Assembly: GCA_963921255.3 (NCBI GenBank) | Contig: CAWUEW020000001.1 | Location: 620,001 to 684,000 of the forward strand | Reading direction: 5' to 3' | Length of the DNA stretch: 64,000 nt | Source: JANSYL01 sp963921255 | Lineage (GTDB): Bacteria > Pseudomonadota > Alphaproteobacteria > Rhodobacterales > Rhodobacteraceae | Shown: piece after piece, positions 1 to 8,678 of the stretch | How the letters are laid out: every line of letters begins with the position of its first letter | Position numbering within the stretch: the first letter of the stretch is position 1 | The notes under the pieces: generated by a model | The model's input: only the letters and a program-made list of their open reading frames with translations | What the model was told of the DNA's origin: nothing | Databases searched by the model: none | Position numbers and translations under genes: made by a program

Positions 1-388
1 CGAAATTCCGTTCGATCCGGGTTTTCGTGTCGTGGCCCTTTTCATGGCCGATCACGACGACCGGCTGGTCCTGAAACCGCGCCAACCCGCCCATAACCGC
101 GTGATCATCGGCAAAGTTCCGATCACCGGCCAGGGGCGTGTATTCGGTAAACAGCGCGTCGATATAGTCGCGGCAATGCGGGCGGTCGGGGTGCCGGGCA
201 ACCTGGCATTTCCGCCAGGGCGTCAGATCTTTGTAAAGATCCTTGAGCATCTCGGCGGCCTTCTTGTCCAAGGCGGCCGCTTCCGCTTCGACATCCATCT
301 CTTCGTTGCTGCGCGCAAGCGCCCGCAACTCTTCCGCCTTGCCTTCGATCTCGGCCAGGGGTTTTTCGAAGTCGAGATAGTTTTTCAT
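1..388 (-). CDS. accA: Acetyl-CoA carboxylase carboxyltransferase subunit alpha (partial, N-terminal part)
   Basis: The first 129 residues are visible; the gene runs off the left edge. The protein opens with MKNYLDFEKPLAEIEGKAEE, followed by a charged helical segment and the KDLTPWRKCQVARHPDRP region that is characteristic of AccA, then the start of the carboxyltransferase core (VVVIGHEKGHDT). With the beta subunit it transfers carboxyl from biotin to acetyl-CoA, giving malonyl-CoA for fatty acid synthesis in the cytoplasm. AccA is usually about 320 residues, so roughly 60 percent is missing. The start at 388 follows from conserved N-terminal residues. It is transcribed divergently from the AraC-type regulator at 526; no functional link is implied. 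Confidence 0.95.
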   Translation of the reverse strand, partial: MKNYLDFEKPLAEIEGKAEELRALARSNEEMDVEAEAAALDKKAAEMLKDLYKDLTPWRKCQVARHPDRPHCRDYIDALFTEYTPLAGDRNFADDHAVMGGLARFQDQPVVVIGHEKGHDTKTRIERNF

Positions 389-525
389 CGCGCTACGGTC
401 CGTCGGCTGCTCTGGATGCTTCCAGCGTATATGACTTCGCACGGGCTTGGATGCAACTCGGCAAGAATTGCAAATGAAGGCCACGCTAGGTCGAGATCGG
501 AACGTATCGATGGAAGGGCTCGGAC

Positions 526-1362
526 ATGACCGGACGCTACGAAGACCGATTGCTCAGGGTGTTGGCACATATCCACGACAACCCCGCCGGTGATCTGTCG
601 CTGGACACATTGGCCGATGTTGCGGCCATGAGCCGGTTCCACTGGCACCGGGTGTTTCATGCCATGACCGGCGAAACCTGTGCGCAGGCCGTGCGCCGCG
701 TGCGCCTGCATGTGGCCGCGGTGGCGCTTGTCCAATCGGACCAATCCTTGTCCGACGTGGCCCGCAGCACCGGCTATCCTGATCCGGCCAGTTTCAATCG
801 CGCCTTTTCCGGCGCGTTTGGCCTGTCCCCCGGTGCGTTCCGCAAGCAGGGGGCCCTGGTGCCCCCGTTGATGACCGCACAAACAGGAGAGTATCCCGTG
901 TTCCCGATTGAAATTGAAACCCAACCCGCCCGCACGCTGGCCGCCTTGCCGCACACCGGGCGCTACACCGATATCGGCATTGCCTTCGAAAGCCTCGGCG
1001 CGATCTTCACCGCCCGGAACCTTTGGCCCAACGCAGCCGGCATGGTTGGCGTGTACTACGATGATCCCGACGCCACGCCCGAGGCCGAACTGCGCAGCCA
1101 TGCCGGTGTTGTGCTGAACGGCACGGTCGAGATGGACGCCCCGCTGGTGCCGCTGTCGATCCCGGGCGGGCGCTATGCGGTGATGCACTACAAGGGCCCG
1201 TATTCCGGCCTCGCCGCGGCCTACAAGCATCTCTACGGTGTGTGGCTGCCGGAGTCCGGCGAAGATCTGGGCGACCATCCCCCGATCGAAGTGTATCTGA
1301 ACGGCCCCCAGGATACGGCGCCGGCTGATCTGCTGACCGATGTTTGTGTCCCGCTGAAGTAA
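526..1362 (+). CDS. AraC family regulator with C-terminal GyrI-like effector domain
   Basis: 278 residues. Residues 1-105 form a double helix-turn-helix AraC DNA-binding domain (LSLDTLADVAAMSRFHWHRV and LSDVARSTGYPDPASFNRAF), placed at the N-terminus rather than the usual C-terminus. Residues about 125-278 form a GyrI-like small-molecule-binding domain (IETQPARTLAALPHTGRYTDI; GRYAVMHYKGPYSGL). This arrangement is that of the Rob/SbmC-like regulators that sense hydrophobic compounds or toxins. The following gene encodes a stand-alone GyrI-like protein 11 bp downstream, so the two are probably one operon. The target is not known; drug or peptide sensing is an inference from the family. Confidence 0.9.
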   Translation: MTGRYEDRLLRVLAHIHDNPAGDLSLDTLADVAAMSRFHWHRVFHAMTGETCAQAVRRVRLHVAAVALVQSDQSLSDVARSTGYPDPASFNRAFSGAFGLSPGAFRKQGALVPPLMTAQTGEYPVFPIEIETQPARTLAALPHTGRYTDIGIAFESLGAIFTARNLWPNAAGMVGVYYDDPDATPEAELRSHAGVVLNGTVEMDAPLVPLSIPGGRYAVMHYKGPYSGLAAAYKHLYGVWLPESGEDLGDHPPIEVYLNGPQDTAPADLLTDVCVPLK

Positions 1363-1373
1363 GGAGCGATCCC

Positions 1374-1841
1374 ATGGCTGACATCACAACCGTGACCGAG
1401 GAGACGGACCTGCCCATGATCGGGCTGGTGCACCGTGGCAAACACAGTGCAATCGGTCCCACCTTCCACCGCCTTGCCGAAGAACTGACCCGTCGGGACC
1501 TCTGGGCCACGACCGGCGCCTGGGCGGGGATGTACCACGGCGACCCGACCACAACGCCCGAGGATGATCTGACGTCCTATGCGGCCTGTGCCTACCCGGC
1601 TGACGCGCCCGTGCCCGATGGCTTTGAACGGGTGGCGCTTCCGGCGGGCCGCTATGCCGAGACGATCCATGACGGGCCCTATGACGGCTTGCCCGATGCC
1701 TGGGCGGCATTCACCGCAGCGCTGCGCGCCGACGATGCGGTGCGGCTCGCCGCGCGTCCCAGTGCGGAACTTTACCTCAACGACCCGAGCGACACCGCGC
1801 CCGAAGATCTTCGGACGCGGCTCTTGGTGGCGGTGGATTAA
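1374..1841 (+). CDS. GyrI-like small-molecule-binding domain protein
   Basis: 155 residues. A strong ribosome site AAGGAG at 1361-1366 fixes the ATG at 1374. The whole protein is one GyrI-like fold (LPMIGLVHRGKHSAIGPTF; VALPAGRYAETIHDGPYDGL; AELYLNDPSDTAPEDL). The GRY and LYLNDPSDTAPEDL segments resemble the C-terminal half of the preceding AraC regulator, which suggests a domain duplication. GyrI/SbmC proteins can shield DNA gyrase from toxins, while others bind cationic drugs or act as accessory ligand-binding proteins. The function is inferred only from the fold and operon. The stop codon overlaps the stop of the convergent mcl1 gene. Confidence 0.85.
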   Translation: MADITTVTEETDLPMIGLVHRGKHSAIGPTFHRLAEELTRRDLWATTGAWAGMYHGDPTTTPEDDLTSYAACAYPADAPVPDGFERVALPAGRYAETIHDGPYDGLPDAWAAFTAALRADDAVRLAARPSAELYLNDPSDTAPEDLRTRLLVAVD

Positions 1842-2794
1842 CCCGCGATCATCTCGGATTGCTTGACGATCACTTCGGCCTGCTTGATCGACGCAATGTC
1901 GACCAGGCGGCCCTTGTAGACCGTCGCCCCAAGGCCCTTGGCCTTGGCCTCTTCCATCGCAGCCAGAATTTCGCGGGCCTCGGCCACGGCGGCCTCGGAG
2001 GGGGTAAACACTTCGTTGGCCAGGGCGACCTGCTTGGGGTGGATCGCCCATTTGCCGACCATGCCCAACGTGGCCGACCGCCACGCTTGGGCGCGGTAGC
2101 CCTCATCGTCCGAAATGTCGCCGAACGGCCCATCCACGGGCATCACGCCATGGGTCCGGCAGGCGGCCACGATCGCGGTCTGCGCCCAATGCCACGGGTC
2201 GCTGTAATGGCGGGTGTCGCCATGCAACATGTAGTAGTTTTCCTGCGTCCCCCCGATGCCGGTCGTCGCCATCCCCATCGAGGCGGCAAAATCCGCGGCG
2301 CCCAGGCTCATCGCCTGCATCCGGGGGCTGGCGGCCGCAATCTCTTCGACATGGGCGATGCCGGCCGCACTTTCGATGATCACCTCGAACCCGATCTTCT
2401 TTTTGCGGCCCTTCGCGGCTTCAATGGCGGTCACCAGCGCATCAACGGCATAGATATCCGCGGCACAGCCCGCCTTGGGGATCATGATCTGATCAAGGCG
2501 CTCGCTGGATTGCTCCAGCAGGTCCACCACGTCACGATACCAGTGCGGGCCGTCGAGGCTGTTGATCCGCACGCTCAGGGTCTTGGTGCCCCAGTCGATG
2601 TCACCAATGGCCTGGATGATGTTCTTGCGGGCCAGATCCTTGTCGTCGGGCGCCACGGAATCCTCGATATCGAGGTTGATGACATCGGCATCCGAGGCCG
2701 CCATCTTTTCGAACAGGCTCTCGCGCGAGCCCGGGCCAAAAAGCTGGCACCGGTTGGGACGGGCGACGGGGGTGGGTTGCAGACGGAAGCTCAT
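1838..2794 (-). CDS. mcl1: L-malyl-CoA / beta-methylmalyl-CoA lyase
   Basis: 318 residues, CitE/HpcH aldolase-like superfamily. The protein starts MSFRLQPTPVARPNRCQLFG and carries NLDIEDSVAPDDK (CoA/Mg region, Glu and Asp), QIMIPKAGCAADIY, FEVIIESAAGI with the Mg-binding glutamate, and GKWAIHPKQ near the C-terminus. It is close to Mcl1 of Rhodobacter, as I recall that sequence. The enzyme reversibly cleaves L-malyl-CoA to acetyl-CoA and glyoxylate and beta-methylmalyl-CoA to propionyl-CoA and glyoxylate, a step of the ethylmalonyl-CoA pathway for acetate assimilation. It is single, convergent with the GyrI-like gene and divergent from the S49 protease gene. Confidence 0.93.
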   Translation of the reverse strand: MSFRLQPTPVARPNRCQLFGPGSRESLFEKMAASDADVINLDIEDSVAPDDKDLARKNIIQAIGDIDWGTKTLSVRINSLDGPHWYRDVVDLLEQSSERLDQIMIPKAGCAADIYAVDALVTAIEAAKGRKKKIGFEVIIESAAGIAHVEEIAAASPRMQAMSLGAADFAASMGMATTGIGGTQENYYMLHGDTRHYSDPWHWAQTAIVAACRTHGVMPVDGPFGDISDDEGYRAQAWRSATLGMVGKWAIHPKQVALANEVFTPSEAAVAEAREILAAMEEAKAKGLGATVYKGRLVDIASIKQAEVIVKQSEMIAG

Positions 2795-2992
2795 GGGCCG
2801 GACCTTTGCGCAAGGATGTTTCGTATGGCGTTCGCCTTCCGATAGGATATTGCGCAAGCGGGCGCAAGTGCTGCGCTGCGGCACGGACGCGCAGGAGCGG
2901 GCTTGAGCCAAGCCGATGCAGGGCGGGCACAATTGTGCGAAACGCGGGCCCGCGCCTTGTTCCAAGGCCGGGGGCACTCTACATCGCCCAAC

Positions 2993-3796
2993 ATGAAACG
3001 CTTTATCCCTTTCATGAAATCCGACCCGATTGTCCCGGTCATACGCCTGAACGGGGCCATTGCCGCCTCGTCGCGCGGCGGCACGCTCAGCGATCAGGCC
3101 ATGGCGTCCGCAATCGAAAAGGCGTTCCGAAAGGGAAAACCCGCCGCGGTGGCCTTGGCGATCAATTCCCCCGGCGGCAGCCCGGCGCAGTCTTCGCTGA
3201 TCGCGGCGCGCATCCGGCGCCTGGCGGATGAAAAGGACATTCCCGTCCACGCCTTTGTCGAAGATGTGGCCGCATCCGGTGGCTACTGGCTGGCCTGTGC
3301 GGCCGACCACATCTGGGTCGATGACAGTTCGATCGTCGGGTCCATCGGCGTGATTTCCGCCAGCTTCGGCCTGCACGAGGCCATCGGGAAACTGGGCATC
3401 GAGCGCCGCGTGCACACCGCGGGCAAAGAAAAATCCATGCTCGATCCGTTTCGTCCCGAGCGACCCGAGGACATCGAGCGCCTCAAATCGCTGCAGGCGC
3501 AGATCCATGACAGCTTCATCGCGCATGTGAAATCGCGGCGCGGCAGCCGGCTGACGCAGGATCAGGATATTTTCACGGGCGAGTTCTGGGTCGGCCAAAA
3601 AGGCGTTGATCTGGGTCTGGCCGATGGCATCGCGCATCTCGTGCCCAAGATGAAGGATCTCTATGGCGACAAGGTCAAGTTTGCCCCCATTGGCCCCCGC
3701 CGCGGCCTGCTGCAGCGCTTCGGCGCCAGCCTGACGGATGAGGTTGTGGGCCATATCGAAGATCGCGCCCTGTGGGCCAGGTTTGGCCTGTCGTGA
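2993..3796 (+). CDS. S49 family serine protease (SppA/SohB-like)
   Basis: 267 residues. I chose MKRFIPFMKSDPIVPVIRLN as the start because the sequence before it has no conserved features. The serine nucleophile is S95 in EDVAASGGYW; the general base lysine is most likely K147 in the TAGKEKSM segment, so this is the Ser-Lys dyad type. GSIGVISASFGL is typical for signal peptide peptidase / SohB. The enzyme probably degrades cleaved signal peptides or membrane-protein fragments. No clear N-terminal membrane segment is seen, so the 30-36 kDa short form is likely. The stop overlaps the start of the next small gene (TGATG). Confidence 0.9.
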   Translation: MKRFIPFMKSDPIVPVIRLNGAIAASSRGGTLSDQAMASAIEKAFRKGKPAAVALAINSPGGSPAQSSLIAARIRRLADEKDIPVHAFVEDVAASGGYWLACAADHIWVDDSSIVGSIGVISASFGLHEAIGKLGIERRVHTAGKEKSMLDPFRPERPEDIERLKSLQAQIHDSFIAHVKSRRGSRLTQDQDIFTGEFWVGQKGVDLGLADGIAHLVPKMKDLYGDKVKFAPIGPRRGLLQRFGASLTDEVVGHIEDRALWARFGLS

Positions 3797-3993
3797 TGCT
3801 CAAAATCGTCAGTCTGTTTTTGATCTTCATGGCCGTTCTGGCCATGTTCGGTCGCCTGCGCATCCCCGGCATCAGCCGCAGACAGGATGGGACGGGCGGA
3901 CTTCCCAGGCCAAAGCTTTGCCCCGACTGCGGGCGCTATAACCTGCGCGGCGGCCCCTGCCGCTATTGCTCCAATTCGGATGGGCAAAACTAG
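3796..3993 (+). CDS. Small membrane-anchored zinc-ribbon protein
   Basis: 65 residues. An N-terminal membrane segment (MLKIVSLFLIFMAVLAMFGR) is followed by a basic linker and a four-cysteine knuckle pair, CPDC (Cys at about 45 and 48) and CRYC (about 57 and 60). Such a tail would bind one zinc ion on the cytoplasmic side. The ATG overlaps the stop of the S49 protease gene and the antiporter starts 2 bp after its stop, so the three genes are translationally coupled. I do not recognise a named family; the coupling suggests a helper role for the protease or the transporter, which is only an inference. Confidence 0.8.
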   Translation: MLKIVSLFLIFMAVLAMFGRLRIPGISRRQDGTGGLPRPKLCPDCGRYNLRGGPCRYCSNSDGQN

Positions 3994-3995
3994 GC

Positions 3996-4955
3996 ATGGT
4001 CTTGGAATTCGCCTTTGTGGGGCTTGGCCTTGTGATCCTGCTGCTGGCCGGCGACGTGCTGGTCAAAGGCGCAGTCAATCTCAGCCTGCGCCTGGGCATC
4101 CCGGCGTTGATCGTCAGCTTGACGGTCGTGGCCTTTGGCACCTCAGCGCCCGAGCTGCTGATTTCGATCAAGGCCATCGCGGACGGGGTTCCCGGCCTCG
4201 CCTTGGGCAATGTCGTCGGGTCGAACACGGCGAACATCCTGCTGGTTCTGGGCGTGCCCGCCTTCCTGGCCGGCTTGTCCGGCGCAAGCGACACCCGGCG
4301 CACCTTCCTGATGATGATCGCCGGGACGATCCTGTTCATCGTATTGGCCTTCCTCGGGCCGATCACATGGTGGCACGGGCTGATCCTTCTGACGGCCCTG
4401 GCCTTTGTCCTCGGGGACGCCGTGCGCGCCGCCCATGCCCATCGCAAGGCGGCCTGCGGCGCCGACGCGGCCGATGTCACCGAAGGACTGGAAGAGGCCG
4501 ACCCGGATATGCCGTGGTGGCGCATCGGTCTGTATCTTCTTCTGGGCCTGATCGGTCTGCCGCTTGGGGCCGATCTTCTGGTCGAGAACTCGGTGATCAT
4601 CGCCCGCACCTTCGGGGTGAGCGAAACGGTCATCGGGTTGACGCTTGTGGCCATCGGCACCTCGCTCCCGGAACTTGCGACCACGGTGATGGCGGCCCTG
4701 CGGCGGCACGCGGATGTCGCGCTTGGCAATGTCATCGGGTCGAACATGTTCAACCTGCTGGCCATCATCGGCATCGCGTCTCTGGTTGGGCCGATCCCGG
4801 TCGATGAGGATATCCTCGAGTTCGATCTTTGGGTGATGCTTGGCGCATCGCTTCTCCTGATCCCGTTCGTGTTCAAGGGCTGGCGGATGGGTCGCCGGGT
4901 TGGTGTTCTGTTCTCGGCGCTCTATGTGGCCTACCTCTTGATGGTGCTGAACTAG
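3996..4955 (+). CDS. Calcium/sodium antiporter (CaCA family, YrbG-like)
   Basis: 319 residues, about ten membrane segments. The two alpha repeats of the cation/calcium exchanger family are plain: GTSAPELLISIKAI with GNVVGSNTANILLVLG in the first half, and GTSLPELATTVMAAL with GNVIGSNMFNLLAIIG in the second. The acidic residues in the two PEL motifs bind the exchanged cation. The start at 3996 puts a membrane segment right after MVLEFAF and lies 2 bp after the preceding gene. It exports Ca2+ or related cations against Na+ or H+ in the inner membrane. The length matches the bacterial family. Confidence 0.92.
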   Translation: MVLEFAFVGLGLVILLLAGDVLVKGAVNLSLRLGIPALIVSLTVVAFGTSAPELLISIKAIADGVPGLALGNVVGSNTANILLVLGVPAFLAGLSGASDTRRTFLMMIAGTILFIVLAFLGPITWWHGLILLTALAFVLGDAVRAAHAHRKAACGADAADVTEGLEEADPDMPWWRIGLYLLLGLIGLPLGADLLVENSVIIARTFGVSETVIGLTLVAIGTSLPELATTVMAALRRHADVALGNVIGSNMFNLLAIIGIASLVGPIPVDEDILEFDLWVMLGASLLLIPFVFKGWRMGRRVGVLFSALYVAYLLMVLN

Positions 4956-4969
4956 GGGAAGGGGGCGCG

Positions 4970-5746
4970 ATGACGGCATTGGTGACAGGCGCGGCGAAAC
5001 GCTTGGGCCGCGCGATGGCTTTGGAACTGGCCGCGCAAGGTCAGGACGTGGCCGTCCACTATTCCGGCAGCGCCGAGGCCGCCGAGGCGACCGCGGCCGA
5101 AATCCGCGCGATTGGCGTGAAGGCCGTCACCCTCCAGGCCGATCTGGTCGACGACGCGGCCGCGCAGGCCCTGCTGCCCCGGGCGGCCGAGGCGCTCGGC
5201 AACCCGATCACGACCCTGATCAACAATGCCTCGATCTTCGAATACGACACGCTGGCCACCGCCACGCCCGACAGTTGGGATCGCCACATCGGCTCGAACC
5301 TCAAAGCGCCCTTTTGGTTGACGCAGGCCATGGCCGCGCAAATCCCCGACCCGATCATCGACGAGATCGGAGAGCCGCAGGCCCAGGGCCTGATCGTCAA
5401 CATGATTGACCAACGCGTCCGCAAGCTGACGCCCGAGTTCATGACCTACACCATTGCAAAGATGGGGCTGTGGGCCTTCACCCGGACCTCGGCGCAGGCT
5501 TTGGCGCCCAAAATCCGGGTCAACGGGATTGGGCCGGGGCCCACGATGCAAGGCGCGCGGCAGTCGGCCGAACACTTTGCAGCACAGCGGCAGGCAACGA
5601 TTCTCGAACGCGGCGCTGTCCCGGAAGGCATTGTTCAGGCCCTGCGGTACCTGCTGTCTGCCCGCGCCGTCACCGGGCAGCTGATCTGCGTCGACGGGGG
5701 CCAACACCTCGCGTGGCAGACACCGGACGTGCTTGGGGTAGAATAA
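4970..5746 (+). CDS. SDR oxidoreductase, pteridine-reductase / FolM-like
   Basis: 258 residues. The NAD(P) motif TGAAKRLGRAM is at residues 6-16, INNAS near 83, and YTIAK carries the catalytic Tyr and Lys. At the place of the usual catalytic serine there is an aspartate (VNMIDQRV), a mark of PTR1 and FolM pteridine reductases, together with the ending VDGGQHL. The probable substrate is therefore a dihydropterin or dihydrofolate, NADPH-dependent, but this is by analogy. A purine-rich Shine-Dalgarno region at 4954-4966 supports the start. It follows the antiporter by 14 bp and precedes an AT-rich gap and uvrC. Confidence 0.82.
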   Translation: MTALVTGAAKRLGRAMALELAAQGQDVAVHYSGSAEAAEATAAEIRAIGVKAVTLQADLVDDAAAQALLPRAAEALGNPITTLINNASIFEYDTLATATPDSWDRHIGSNLKAPFWLTQAMAAQIPDPIIDEIGEPQAQGLIVNMIDQRVRKLTPEFMTYTIAKMGLWAFTRTSAQALAPKIRVNGIGPGPTMQGARQSAEHFAAQRQATILERGAVPEGIVQALRYLLSARAVTGQLICVDGGQHLAWQTPDVLGVE

Positions 5747-6047
5747 GGCGAATTTTGGGCAGCCACCCAAGTTGTCCACTGGAAATCGACATGTAACGGC
5801 AGTGTTAATGTTTGATGACGTGCGCGTTATTCGCCCCGCGAAACAAAAAAATAATTCGTAAAAACAATAGCTTGAGGTATCGCCTAAAAATTGTGCAAAT
5901 CGCAGAACTCGCCCGAAAACAAAGAAAAATTCCCGATCCCCAAGATTTATCCGAAAGCTTATCCACAGAAACAGTGGACAGCTCACCCCTTGCGCCCCAC
6001 CCCAAAATCGGGGCAGCCAAAACAGAATCGCAACCCCGCGTTGAATC
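5747..6047. other. AT-rich intergenic region with a DnaA-box-like site
   Basis: There is no convincing gene here. The stretch 5820-5935 is strikingly AT-rich compared with its neighbours. A perfect match to the DnaA box, TTATCCACA, lies at 5959-5967, and a weaker relative, TTATCCGAA, at 5947-5955. TGTCCACTG at 5773-5781 reappears inverted as CAGTGGACA at 5971-5979. Two GAATC sites, targets of CcrM-type methylation, lie just before the uvrC start (about 6024-6048). The region most likely holds the uvrC promoter. Confidence 0.5.
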
Positions 6048-7912
6048 ATGTCAAATTCATCTGACACACCCAAGTTGACAGGCCATGAGGTGATCCACGG
6101 GTATCTCAAAACCCTTGGAAACAGCCCAGGCGTGTATCGCATGCTCGATGATCAATCTCGGGTGCTTTATGTGGGCAAGGCGCGGGCCTGAAAAAGCGGG
6201 TTTCAAACTACGCGAACCCCTCGGGGCACAGCCCCCGGATCGCCCGGATGATCCGCGAAACCGCCTCGATGATGTTCCTGACAACACGGACAGAAACCGA
6301 GGCGCTGCTGCTGGAGCAGAACCTCATCAAGCAGCTCAAGCCGCGATACAACGTGCTTCTGCGGGATGACAAAAGCTTCCCGAACATTCTGGTGTCGGCG
6401 GAACACGACTTTCCCCAGATCAAGAAGCATCGCGGCGCCAAGAAGGAAAAGGGCGCCTATTTCGGGCCGTTCGCCAGCGCGGGCGCGGTCAACCGCACGT
6501 TGAACCAATTGCAGAAGGTGTTTCTGCTGCGGAATTGTTCGGACGCCACGTTCGAAAGCCGGACGCGGCCCTGCTTGCTGTATCAGATCAAGCGCTGCTC
6601 CGCGCCGTGCGTCGGCTACATTTCCCAGGACGATTACGCAGCCTCGGTCACCGATGCGACGCGCTTTCTCAAGGGCGACACGACCGATCTTCAGGCCCAA
6701 CTGGCCGGCCAGATGCAGGCCGCCTCAGAAGCGATGGAGTTCGAACGCGCCGCCGCGTTGCGCGACCGCATCCGCGCGCTGACCTCCGTACAATCCGCCC
6801 AAGGCATCAACCCCCGCGGTGTGGCGGAGGCGGATGTCGTCGCGCTGCATATGGAGGGCGGGCAGGCCTGCGTGCAGGTCTTCTTCATCCGCGCCAATCA
6901 GAACTGGGGCAACAAAGATTACTATCCGCGCATTGGACCGGACATCGACGAACCCGAGGTGCTGGAGGCGTTCCTCGGCCAATTCTACGACACCAAAGAC
7001 CCCCCGCGGCAGGTGATCCTGTCCCACCCGGTCGCGAACGCCGATCTGATGGCCGATGCGCTCAGCCAGAAGCGCGGGCGCAAGGTCGAGATTTTGGTGC
7101 CGCAGCGGGGCGAGAAAGCCGAACTGGTCGACAGTGCCCGCCGGAACGCGCGGGAAAGCCTCGGGCGCCGCCTGTCCGAAGGCGCCGCGCAGGCCAAGCT
7201 GCTGGACGGCCTGGCCGACGCCTTCGATCTGGATGGCGCCCCCAAGCGGATCGAAGTCTACGACAACTCGCATATCCAGGGCGCGCACGCGGTCGGCGCC
7301 ATGATCGTGGCAGGCCCCGAGGGCTATCTCAAAAGCCAGTATCGCAAGTTCAACATCCGCGGCGACAGCCTGACCCCGGGGGATGATTTCGGGATGATGC
7401 GCGAGGTTCTGACGCGCCGCTTCCAACGCCTGTTGAAAGAAGATCCCGATCGCGAAACCGAAGCCTGGCCCGATCTTCTGCTGATCGACGGTGGCGCCGG
7501 GCAGGTCACCGCCACCCGGCAGATCATGGAAGAACTGGGGATCGAGGACGTGCCCTTTATCGGGGTCGCCAAGGGCATCGACCGGGATCAGGGCAAAGAG
7601 GAATTCCACCGCCCCGGCACGCAGCCTTTCGCGCTCAAGCGGAATGATCCGGTGCTCTACTTCATCCAGCGCATGCGGGACGAGGCGCACCGCTTTGCCA
7701 TCGGCGCCCATCGCCAGAAGCGGGCCAAGTCAGTCTCGGCGAACCCGCTGGACGACATTCCCGGCGTCGGCGCCACGCGCAAACGGGCCCTGATGGCCCA
7801 TTTCGGCAGCGCCAAGGCGGTCAGCCGGGCCAATCTGGCCGATCTGAAAGCCGTCGATGGGGTCAGCGCGGGTCTGGCGCAGAAGATCTACGACCACTTC
7901 CAGGACCGCTGA
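6048..7912 (+). CDS. uvrC: UvrABC system protein C, interrupted by a one-base frameshift
   Basis: UvrC makes the dual incisions of nucleotide excision repair with UvrA and UvrB. The first frame (6048-6191) reads MSNSSDTPKLTGHEVIHGYL up to the GIY-YIG segment SPGVYRM...LYVGKAR and then meets TGA at 6189. Reading continues in the next frame with LKKRVSNYANPSGHSPRIAR and on without a break to 7912: the UVR domain (EFERAAALRDRIRAL), the RNase H-like catalytic half (EVYDNSHIQG, LLIDGGAGQV) and a C-terminal HhH pair (DIPGVGATRKRALM). One missing G in the GGG run at 6184-6186 explains it. The full length, about 621 residues, is normal for UvrC. A sequencing error is the simplest reading, but a real loss of function cannot be excluded. 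Confidence 0.9.
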
Positions 7913-7986
7913 GGGCGCGCGACGGACACGGATGTGATCGAACGGGCCTGCCTTTGGCATTGCCAGATCGCCTGACACTTCCCAAG

Positions 7987-8319
7987 ATGACGGCGATGTC
8001 CCTGTTCCTGAACATCACCCGTTGGCCCTCTGCGTTGATCTTCCTGCTGGCAGGGGTGGCCGCCGCGACCTTCGCCTTCGTGACCGTCAACCTGTTCACC
8101 GAGGCGATGGCCAGCCTCGCCTTCCTGCGGGAGTTCCGCGTCGAGGCCATCCGCCATGGCGCGCTCTGGCAGGTGCTGGAACTGGTGGTTTGGGGTGCGC
8201 TGTCGCTCACCTGCTGGCTGGTGTTCAAAGTGTGCGAGCAGGTGCTGGAAGACCGCTATCTGGACTGGGCCGGACGGCAACCCAACCGGCGCAAGAAGAA
8301 CGCACAAGAACGCTCTTGA
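7987..8319 (+). CDS. Small conserved membrane protein, function unknown
   Basis: 110 residues. Two membrane segments are evident, about residues 10-35 (WPSALIFLLAGVAAATFAFV) and 60-85 (LWQVLELVVWGALSLTCWLV), followed by a positively charged tail (RQPNRRKKNAQERS) that should lie in the cytoplasm. ATG codons at 7987 and 7996 are both possible; neither has a clear ribosome site. I do not recognise the family. Its place after uvrC and before pgsA may only reflect conserved gene order in Rhodobacteraceae. Confidence 0.7.
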   Translation: MTAMSLFLNITRWPSALIFLLAGVAAATFAFVTVNLFTEAMASLAFLREFRVEAIRHGALWQVLELVVWGALSLTCWLVFKVCEQVLEDRYLDWAGRQPNRRKKNAQERS

Positions 8320-8346
8320 TCCGTTCGGTTCGGCTTGGGGCTGGCC

Positions 8347-8541
8347 CTAGCGATCATTCGTGGCGCAATAGGTGTGACCGTCCGAGCGTTGCCAGCAGAC
8401 ACAAGCGCCGTCCACGACCCTGACGCAGGGATCATTGGCCATCGCTGTCGTCGCCGAGAACGACAGGATCGCGCCCACCGCGAGGCCCAGGGCCAATCCC
8501 ATACGACGGGCCGTGCGCGGTGACATATCAAATTCGGGCAT
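8347..8541 (-). CDS. Small secreted cysteine-containing protein
   Basis: 64 residues. The ATG at 8541 has a good ribosome site (GGGGAG on the minus strand at 8549-8554). After a short charged start (MPEFDMSPRTARRM) comes a Sec signal (GLALGLAVGAILSFSATTAMA), and the mature part of about 35 residues contains four cysteines (DPCVRVVDGACVCWQRSDGHTYC counted by position), which could form two disulfides in the periplasm. I know no function. It is transcribed opposite to its neighbours. Confidence 0.65.
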   Translation of the reverse strand: MPEFDMSPRTARRMGLALGLAVGAILSFSATTAMANDPCVRVVDGACVCWQRSDGHTYCATNDR

Positions 8542-8678
8542 TGCCGATCTCCCCTGTCCGTTTGTCCGGGCCATTCAACGCAGGGGTGCGGTCCGACGCA
8601 AGGCATCGCGGCCCCCAAATCGACCCTGTGGCTCATATGCCCCTAGCCCCCATGACCCCCCCGCGCTACACCAACGCT

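Noticed and set aside
5812..6078. 88-codon frame before uvrC
   Set aside because: It overlaps the uvrC start, has no ribosome site and reflects AT-rich spacer sequence rather than coding bias.
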